From the NCBI GenBank assembly GCA_037157565.1, contig JAZHRO010000036.1, positions 19,146,501 to 19,210,500 of the forward strand: a stretch of 64,000 nt of DNA. The letters run 5' to 3'. Below, piece by piece: positions 57,801 through 64,000 of the stretch. The stretch is from Thalassia testudinum (lineage: Eukaryota > Streptophyta > Magnoliopsida > Alismatales > Hydrocharitaceae). Made by a program: the position numbers and the translations under genes. Every line of letters begins with the position of its first letter. The first letter of the stretch is position 1. The notes under the pieces are model-generated. The model did no database searches and was not told the DNA's origin. It saw only the letters and a program-made list of their open reading frames with translations.

Positions 57801-59619
57801 TCTCCTCAGGCTCTCCAGGATTTGATAGATTAGAACAGTGTGGTTGTGGATCCTGAGTTTGCTTTCCACTCCTCAAGGTAACAGAATTAGCAGATGCATA
57901 TGGGTTTGGGTCTTGGGGAGGGTTAGGAAAGATTGGAGGGGCTTCATTAGCTAGAAACCTTTGATTTGAAGAAGTAGAAGAAGAAGGACCCTGCTCAACC
58001 ACCTGAGCATGTGCGTGCGGGTCCCTTTGATTCTCGTACCCTTGGGCTTGATTGCTCAGATTCTGGATATTACGTAGGTTGGGTACGGGTTGAGATGGTA
58101 GAGATCCAGGTTGACAAGAATTAGCAATGAACTTGGTTTGCAAGTTGTCCAGTGAAGTTTTCATTTGCTGCATAAGCTGGAGAATAGAATCTTGCATTTC
58201 TACCATTTGTTGGTTCAAATCAGCCTGCCCTACAAGTTGATGGGCATTCCAAGTTGGCTGATTGACCTGATTCAGAGGCAGCTGAGTGTAAACATGACCC
58301 TGACCCATTGGTCTTTGCGGGGCATAGTTGCTAGGTCGGAATTGGGCCTGCTGCCCTGGGTTTTTCCAAGAGAAGTTAGGGTGGTTCTTCCAACCCGGAT
58401 TATAAGCATTGGAGTAAGGGTTGGACCTAACATTCTCTTGTATATTATAGACATCCTCATAAGGTGAGGATGGAGAGAAAGAAAGGAAGGGATTAGAGAA
58501 ATTGGGATTAAAGGCCCTAGTTTGGAACCTGTGGGATTCTGAATAATGCTGGCTCACAGGTTGAGCCACATTAAGTTGATTCATGAACTCCCATCCAGAA
58601 GGAGCTCACGCCAAATGGAATCCCGATTTCTGGGATTGAGTGGATCGAGAATTGTTCATTGAGTTTCCAGCCACCCACTCCTCCATCCTTTTAGTAACCA
58701 AGTCCACCTTATCTAGTTTATTGCAAATCAGTTCCATATTGAATGAATGAGAGTCGTAGACTTCATTAACATTCGATCTAGGCTGTTCGAACTGGTTAAA
58801 AGTATCCATGGAGGCACGATTGATTGAATTTTCACTCATCTCCTCAAACAAATCATGTGTGCTATTTTCATTTTTGTTGAGGAAATTGCCTCCGCAAGAA
58901 GTGTCCATGTGATTTCTGAGTTGCTCAGTCAACCCGTGGTAGAAGATCTGCACGAGCTGCTATTTCAGCACCTCGTGGTGTGGACACTTCCGCAATAGGT
59001 CCTGGAATCTCTCCCAGGCAACATGAAACTGCTCCCTCGACCATTGGGTGAAGGTAGTAATCACCCGTCTCGGAGCATTTGTATGTCCGACAGGGAAGAA
59101 TTTCATTAGGAAAGCCGATTTTAGATCATTCCATGTTGCAATTGGCCTTCCTATGGTCCTGTACAAATGAACGGCTTCATCCCTAAGAGAGTGGGGAAAG
59201 ACCCTCATGATCATCTGCTCTTCATTCACGTTTCGCACCTTGGTGGTCTGGACCAAAGTGGTCAAGTCCTCTAAATGCTGAAACGGGTCTTTAGAGATAA
59301 GCCCATTAAAGTGTTTGATCAGGCTTAATACCTGGGGCTTGATTTCTATGTATCCAGCAGGAATCTGGAAGCCAAGACGTTCCCCGTAATTTGAAGGATC
59401 ATAAAAATCCTTCAAGGGCTGAGCGCCCTGCATTCTCTGGAACCATTTTTGCATTCTCTGCATTTGTTCCAGCTGCCTTTGAAACATCTCCTGTGGATTA
59501 TGAGGCAGAGGAGGCTATTGATCGGCCATGAGAATAATTTGGCGTAAATCCAATCTATGCCTCCTAGAATACTCTAGTGGTCCTTCCAATCGGGGGTTTA
59601 ATGACCTCCTTCCCAGCAT
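54813..59619 (-). pseudogene. gag-pol: gag-pol of copy A (gag to integrase first half)
   Basis: Starts at ATG 59619 (MLGRRSLNPRLEG), the counterpart of MFGRRS in B and E. Gag runs to about 57700 with VFPHSLRDEA, CPHHEVLK and GGNFLNKNE. Protease has ALLDLGASINLIP near 57400. RT has DYRKLNTAT near 56390 and FMDN at 56095-56106, so a catalytic Asp is lost. RNase H has TDGSD near 55660 and TEKELL near 55540. Integrase runs to WGIDFMGP, where copy B entered. The whole stretch keeps one phase (successive open segments start at positions divisible by three), interrupted only by stop codons: 59515, 58960, 58606, 57301, 56803, 56311 and several more. There are no frameshifts. Most stops fit CGA, CAA or TGG changed by a single transition. 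Confidence 0.92.
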
Positions 59620-60835
59620 AAACTAGGAAGAGGTTGGAAGGACAGGGGATAAGAACCCTGCAGCGCAACAAAAAAAGCTTGTCCTTAAGTGGGGTAGCCT
59701 AAGGATCTACAGTCTCTCAGAATCCACCTTAAGATTATAGATGATTTACTCTACTTGCGTCCAATCAATCCAACCAGTTAGAAGGAGGGACTGGGGAGAA
59801 GGTTCTTCCTTCGGCTTGCGCCTTTGGTTCCTAGTGTAACCCCCAGCCGCGGTCATTTGACACTACTCCCCTAGCTAAACATCAGATTGATTGGTACAAT
59901 CAAGTTAATCGTAAACAATCTCAGACCGAGCCCCGAAGAGCGAATCAGTCCTTAAGGCCAACGTCTACTTGATTTTATTTAGGCCTGGGATTGTAGTGCT
60001 TATGGAATGTGGTGGGCCCTTAAGATGGGTTGTGCCCTTAATGATTGATTGAATATGTGTGAGTGCGTGCACAACCAAGGTTTTCAAGAAATATTATTTT
60101 TGATGAGTGGATTTTAAGGTTCAAATCTTGCTTAAGTAGCTTTTAGGGTTTGGAATTAGGTTTCAATCAAGTTTCGAGGCAAACCAGATTTTCAAGCACG
60201 GGTGAAGATCTTTTTCATTTTGAAATCAAAAGTAAAGTGGAGTGCCTGGTATTGACCTAAATTGAAAACCCTAAAGGGAAGCTACTTGGTGAGTTGCTTT
60301 TAAATTAAGTGGTGCAGCTCAAACAACTCAAATAATTGGCCAAAGTTGCACCACTAAGTTAGGCACACAAAATGATTGACCTAGACTGATTTTTACTCTT
60401 TTATATGTTGATTTGGGTGTACTAGTTCCACAGATTAGAATTTGGTTGAGTAGATAAAAATCAATTAGTTTATGTGCCTTGAATGTGGGTGTATGTAGTG
60501 TGTATGTTGATTTACCCAACAAGAAATATCTTTTTTTGTTAATTTTTTTATATACGAGGGTGAGATGAATGTGAGTGGAAATCCAAGCAACCAAACTAAC
60601 CCTAGGATTTATGAAAACACCTAGGTTAATTGGGGTTTGAATTAATGTTGTGAAATGAAATCTATGGAGGGCGAAGAATGGGGAGCAGTTACAATTGTCT
60701 TCAACTACACTTTACTCCGATCTACTGCTTGAAGATTCCTTGTTAAGTTACCTGCAAAACAATAGACAAGAAATAAAGCAAGTTAGAAAATAATAAAGTG
60801 TGCGAAATGAGGAAAGAAAATTGAAAATCATTGCC
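59620..60835 (-). other. 5' leader of copy A
   Basis: 1.2-kb untranslated leader, no gene. A GC-rich block at about 59730-59960 lies 110-340 bases before gag, the position of the conserved block in B and E, though the sequence differs. Confidence 0.7.
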
Positions 60836-60853
60836 TCCCTAGCGATGGCACCA
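60836..60853 (-). promoter_or_regulatory. primer-binding site of copy A (tRNA-Asp-like, diverged)
   Basis: Minus-strand TGGTGCCATCGCTAGGGA matches the copy B PBS at 13 of 18 positions, 3 bases from the LTR. All five differences are transitions. Confidence 0.75.
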
Positions 60854-61504
60854 AAATGTTGGGAGCAGAAAACTACGCGATCGGAATTGGATTTTGAAAA
60901 CCCATCGTTGTAGTTCGATTTGCGAAGCAATCCGTCAACAGATAAAATTTTATCGAAATTCGTAAAGAAATTCCTAGTCGAACAAAGGGAGGCTACGTTT
61001 ATCTAAAATCCGCGATTATATTTTTTTTGGTATTTTTGTTTGAAAATGAGATAATTACAATGAAATTGATATTATCACTAAGATAGAGAGAGAGAAAGAG
61101 ATAGAGAGACAGAGAGAGAAAGAATAATCAATTTATATAATAATACTATTTTTACAACTAAAAAAGTGGGAAATGATTACAGCTAGAAAGAGGGAAATTC
61201 TATTATAGAAAGCGATAAAAAGAAGGGAGAGAGATGTTATCCTCCTCGACGATTGCTTGGAGGACGAGCTGGACGGAGCGACATCTGGAAGACAGAGGAC
61301 AGAGCGGGAAGAAGGAGGACAAAGCAGGAAGAAGCGGGAATGAGGCAGCACGTCGTCATTGTTGCGGGATCCACTTCCAAAACGGGGGCGAGAAAACTTT
61401 TGGATTTGGCTCTAGAGGGGTATCTTTAGTATGGGACAAGCTTCTCTTGAGCTTTGGAGAGGGAGAGAGGTGAAGGGATGAGAATTTTGTAGGGTAGGGG
61501 CCTC

Positions 61505-61512
61505 CTTTTATA
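61505..61512 (-). promoter_or_regulatory. TATA box of copy A 5' LTR
   Basis: Minus-strand TATAAAAG followed by GAGG, at the same place as 38174-38181. Confidence 0.7.
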
Positions 61513-61564
61513 GTTGCAAGGATTGGGGACAATTTGGTCATGCCATATTCAAAAACATTAAAAT

Positions 61565-61604
61565 CAGGTCTTTAGTGACGGATTCATTCATCATTAAAGA
61601 CCTG
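61565..61604 (-). promoter_or_regulatory. inverted repeat upstream of TATA box (copy A 5' LTR)
   Basis: CAGGTCTTTAGTGA with TCATTAAAGACCTG, one mismatch in 14, spacer 12. Confidence 0.7.
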
Positions 61605-61864
61605 TCGTGGGTGACGTGTGTGCGCCGCGCCTCCTCCTCTCCCGCACCTTAATGCAAAAGCACGTTCAAGCAATCTCAGCCATCCAATTGCGAGATCGGA
61701 CGGCTTAGATCGCTCCTCGCCCGCTTCAGCTTCGCCTAACCCGAGTGTGAGATCAGGCGTGAGGTGGGGTGTCCAATTGCGCGTGCACCCAGTTGGACAA
61801 TCTGGGTCATTCGCAGCTAATCGCGCAGTCGAGATCGCATGCGCCCACATGAGAAGAGGCACTT

Positions 61865-61930
61865 CACGGTGGCTCGAACGTGCGCGCTTCGCATGCATAG
61901 CACCTTAACCACTGCGCTACGTAGCGGTTT
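61865..61930 (-). promoter_or_regulatory. tRNA/SINE-like module in copy A 5' LTR
   Basis: Minus strand: A-box TAGCGCAGTGG (61909-61919) followed by TTAAGG, then B-box GTTCGAGCC (61871-61879). Both fit Pol III consensus. The sequence between (GCTATGCATGCGAAGCGC) resembles a tRNA anticodon arm, perhaps Ala-like. Confidence 0.65.
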
Positions 61931-62521
61931 GAGGTGCGACGCTGCTTTGCACGTGGCTAATCTTGGCTGTTGGATCTTCATCCAATGGTAGAGATCTCAT
62001 GTCACGCGATCCTTCAGGAGTTTAGCAGAGGTAGGCGGCCGGGTGAGGATGGTGCCACGTGGCACCATCTTGACCCTCCATCTTCTTTGTGTTGTAGATG
62101 GTGCCACGGATGTCGGATTGGATCGATTTTTGAGCTGTTAGGCTGTGATCGTCGATCCAAACCCATCTGTGTGGTTAAATTTGTTGTCTGAAGTGTAGAT
62201 TGACACCATCTTGTCCCTTGATCTCTGAGCTTCCTCGGACTATATCTGGTGCTACAGATGTCCGATCAAGGCGATCTTGGAGTCTTTGAACTCCCGTTGT
62301 CGCTCTGATCAAATCCGTATGGTTGGATCTTCCATCTGAAGCCCTGATTAAAAGTCACTCTGTCCCTGGCCATAAAAGGAGACAATTACTATATAATTTA
62401 TACAATTTGACCTAAATGCATGATTATGCGTGTTATGCAATATTTACAATGCATGATGGTAATATGGTCCTAAGAACATGCATTAATAGACATTTTCGGC
62501 TATTTAGATGTATGCACATTA

Positions 62522-63220
62522 GGGCACCATGGAAATTTGGGGTATCCCTCTCTATCTTAGGACCAGAGGAGTGGTGGTTGGAGCGTTGGCGGGGTTTGCT
62601 GCCTTGATAGAGAATGCAAGGGTCGGCCTTTGTGAGGGTGATGGGAGGTTGATTAAGGTGGAGGTGTCGATCCTGAGGGGGGGTCCAATTCCAGATAAGA
62701 TTATCCTAAGAAGTGGAGGGAGTTCTTGGCTCCTCAGATTGATGCTTTTAGTGATTCATGCTGAAAGGCACCAACAGGGGGCATTTGAGGTGTAAGAGGA
62801 AGTGACTACTGCACCGAACGTTGATAACGAAGGTAGAACCATACAACGAGGCCGACCGGAGGCTAAGAAGAGAAAGGAACTCCCTTTGTCAGATGTGTTG
62901 GAGGAAGATTTGACTGGGATGGATCACACAACACCTGATGAAGACATGGTGCAAGATGCGGGGGTGGGAAGGGAGTTGGTGGTTAGTAGTATTGGTCGGC
63001 AGGGGCAAGAGTTTGAGCAATCGCCAGTAGCACAGAAATCAGACCAATTCTCCTTTATGACTTCGGGGGGATTGGGATATGTCGTGGGAGCTTCGTCCAA
63101 AGGAAAATTGGTTCACTCACCTTACAAATTAAGGAGAAGAATTGCTGGTGGTGGACAGAAACCCACAGAACAAAAGGTGGCAGCCATCTTGAAAGTTGAG
63201 AAGAGGGTTGTGGGATAGCT
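62522..63220 (+). pseudogene. LINE ORF1, 3' part
   Basis: Resumes the ORF1 frame after copy A: MEIWGIPLYLRTRGVVVGAL, a segment like the DUF4283/RNA-binding region of plant LINE ORF1 proteins. TAA at 62793-62795 interrupts it, and the same frame runs on to a TAG just before 63220. The last 140 codons are hydrophilic, with a basic cluster (AKKRKE) and an ending rich in Lys/Arg, as expected for the linker before ORF2. In phase with 36832-37552 across the copy A insertion. Confidence 0.65.
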
Positions 63221-63240
63221 GGGGGCTTGTGTACTAGGGG

Positions 63241-63361
63241 ATGAAAGTCATCATGTGGAATGTGCGTGGGTTGCGCGACGGGGTCCGAAGAGCCTCTTTG
63301 GCTCTGTCTCTGTGAGTGGGAAGTAGATTACGCACTGTTGCAAGAAACACATATAGAAGGA
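63241..63361 (+). pseudogene. LINE ORF2 start (apurinic/apyrimidinic-type endonuclease)
   Basis: ORF2 of plant L1-type elements starts with an endonuclease of the EEP fold. Here ATG 63247 (the AUG after GGGG) begins MKVIMWNVRGLRD, the standard N-terminal motif with the metal-binding Asn. A frameshift or TGA near 63314-63316 breaks it, but the next conserved motif, YALLQETH with the catalytic Glu, is readable at about 63333-63350 in another phase. The sequence ends at 63361 where an LTR begins, so the rest of ORF2 is not in view. This fixes the identity and orientation of the LINE. Confidence 0.8.
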
Positions 63362-63715
63362 TGATCTATTTAGGTTAAAATGCCTATTCATGCATGTTCC
63401 TAGGCTTAGATTTGCATTTCATGTTATAAACATTGCATGGCATGCATCATTCTGCATTTAGAGTAGTTGTATATATTTTAGGTTAATTAGGTCCTTTTTA
63501 TGGTCAAGAGAGAAGAAGACTTATTTCAAGACCTCAGATGGATGATCGGACCGTATGGATCTGATTAGGACGACAATCGAAGTCTAACACCTCTGAAATC
63601 ATCTAGATCGGAGAACCATAGCATTGTACGAAGTCCGAGGAAGATCAATGGCCAGGGGGCAATGCGACATCCATATGGGTTTCGGATGGAAAATCTAACC
63701 ATACGGATGGATCCG
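63362..63715 (+). repeat. family A LTR, 5' part
   Basis: Starts TGATCTATTTAGG and aligns with the first about 350 bases of solo LTR G (shared AAAATGCCTATTCATGCAT and the later ACGGATGGATCCG). It is inserted in LINE ORF2 and interrupted at 63716. Confidence 0.75.
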
Positions 63716-64000
63716 TGATTGCGCAGCAATCATAGGCCTTAATTGACCTAAATTAGGCTAGAACTTAGCATAAGTTAAGGAAATTCATGCATGCATAAGC
63801 ATTATCTGCATCTTTACTGCTTTACTTTAGTTATGCATAAAATAATGTTATAATGTGCTGATTAAGTGCATTATGTCAATTGTAGGCAATAAGCTAATCA
63901 GAAACTGGATCTGGAGCTGGATCTGAAGCTGGATTAGGAATAATGAGGTTGTAGCAAGACTAGAGCAGAAGACTTAGATTAGATATAAGGAATAATGATG
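63716..64000 (+). repeat. possible start of another Athila-type LTR
   Basis: The match to LTR G stops abruptly after GGATCCG, and the new sequence begins TGATTGCGCAGCAATCA, close to the tips of LTRs C and E and a perfect 7/7 inverted repeat. A putative TSD left copy is ATCCG (63711-63715). The rest is outside the window. Confidence 0.45.

Larger units (their letters stand above)
37553..62521 (-). mobile_element. Athila-type retrotransposon, copy A (contains copy B)
   Basis: Minus-strand element of about 11.6 kb once copy B is removed. 5' LTR 60857-62521, PBS 60836-60853, leader, gag-pol 59619 to 40565, 3' non-coding region with two G-run motifs, 3' LTR 37553-39170. The LTRs differ at 14 of the first about 142 bases, mostly transitions, so it is the oldest of the dateable copies. 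The outer ends have each lost a canonical base: the left LTR starts TA instead of TG and the right LTR ends TA instead of CA. It represents a different Athila family from B/C/E, with a shorter LTR and clearly divergent gag-pol. Confidence 0.93.
60857..62521 (-). repeat. 5' LTR of copy A
   Basis: 1665 bp, pair of 37553-39170. TATAAAAG on the minus strand at 61505-61512, inverted repeat 61565-61604 and tRNA-like module 61865-61930. A GA-repeat expansion near 61083-61120 is partly absent from the other LTR. Confidence 0.92.

Overview
The window looks like nuclear DNA of a flowering plant with a large, repeat-rich genome. I see no host gene. Almost every base belongs to LTR retrotransposons of the Ty3/gypsy Athila lineage, plus one non-LTR (LINE) retrotransposon. 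The Athila assignment rests on Athila-type gag, a DLG protease, FMDD reverse transcriptase, HHCC/DDE integrase and a tRNA-Asp primer-binding site. The species cannot be read from the sequence. A LINE ORF1 with CCHC knuckles ahead of a DUF4283-like part would fit a monocot or early-diverging angiosperm, but only weakly.

Layout. 1-7272: 3' part of Athila copy C (+) with its 3' LTR. 7273-8070: truncated LTR of family A (+). 8071-31886: old Athila copy E (-), without its 3' LTR, broken by three later insertions. These are the non-autonomous element D (8308-18527, -), solo LTR H (19311-21125) and solo LTR G (27917-29527). 31887-34210: LTR-like remnant split by solo LTR I (32051-33935). 34211-36831: no gene seen. 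36832-37552 and 62522-63361: one LINE (+) cut in two by Athila copy A (37553-62521, -). Copy A is itself cut by the young Athila copy B (41431-54807, +). 63362-63715: start of a family A LTR inside LINE ORF2, interrupted at 63716 by what looks like the start of another LTR.

Insertion order can be read directly. Target duplications of 5 bp flank A (GGGCA), B (GGGTC), D (GCTAT), G (CTCAG), H (TGCTC) and I (CCAGC). By eye, LTR divergence is about 1% for B, 5-6% for D and 10% for A, in agreement with the nesting. No copy is coding-competent. Most stops look like C:G to T:A changes, and copy A keeps one reading phase over its whole gag-pol with a dozen or more in-frame stops.

The most unusual items are these. 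Element D has complete Athila-type cis signals but no gag-pol, and instead carries one unrecognised acidic ORF. A tRNA/SINE-like A-box/B-box module sits inside the family A LTR. A GGCATGGGGG motif occurs twice in A, B, C and D, about 1.1-1.3 kb apart. Paired GACGTC inverted repeats and short hairpins at the LTR 5' tip recur in different LTR families.
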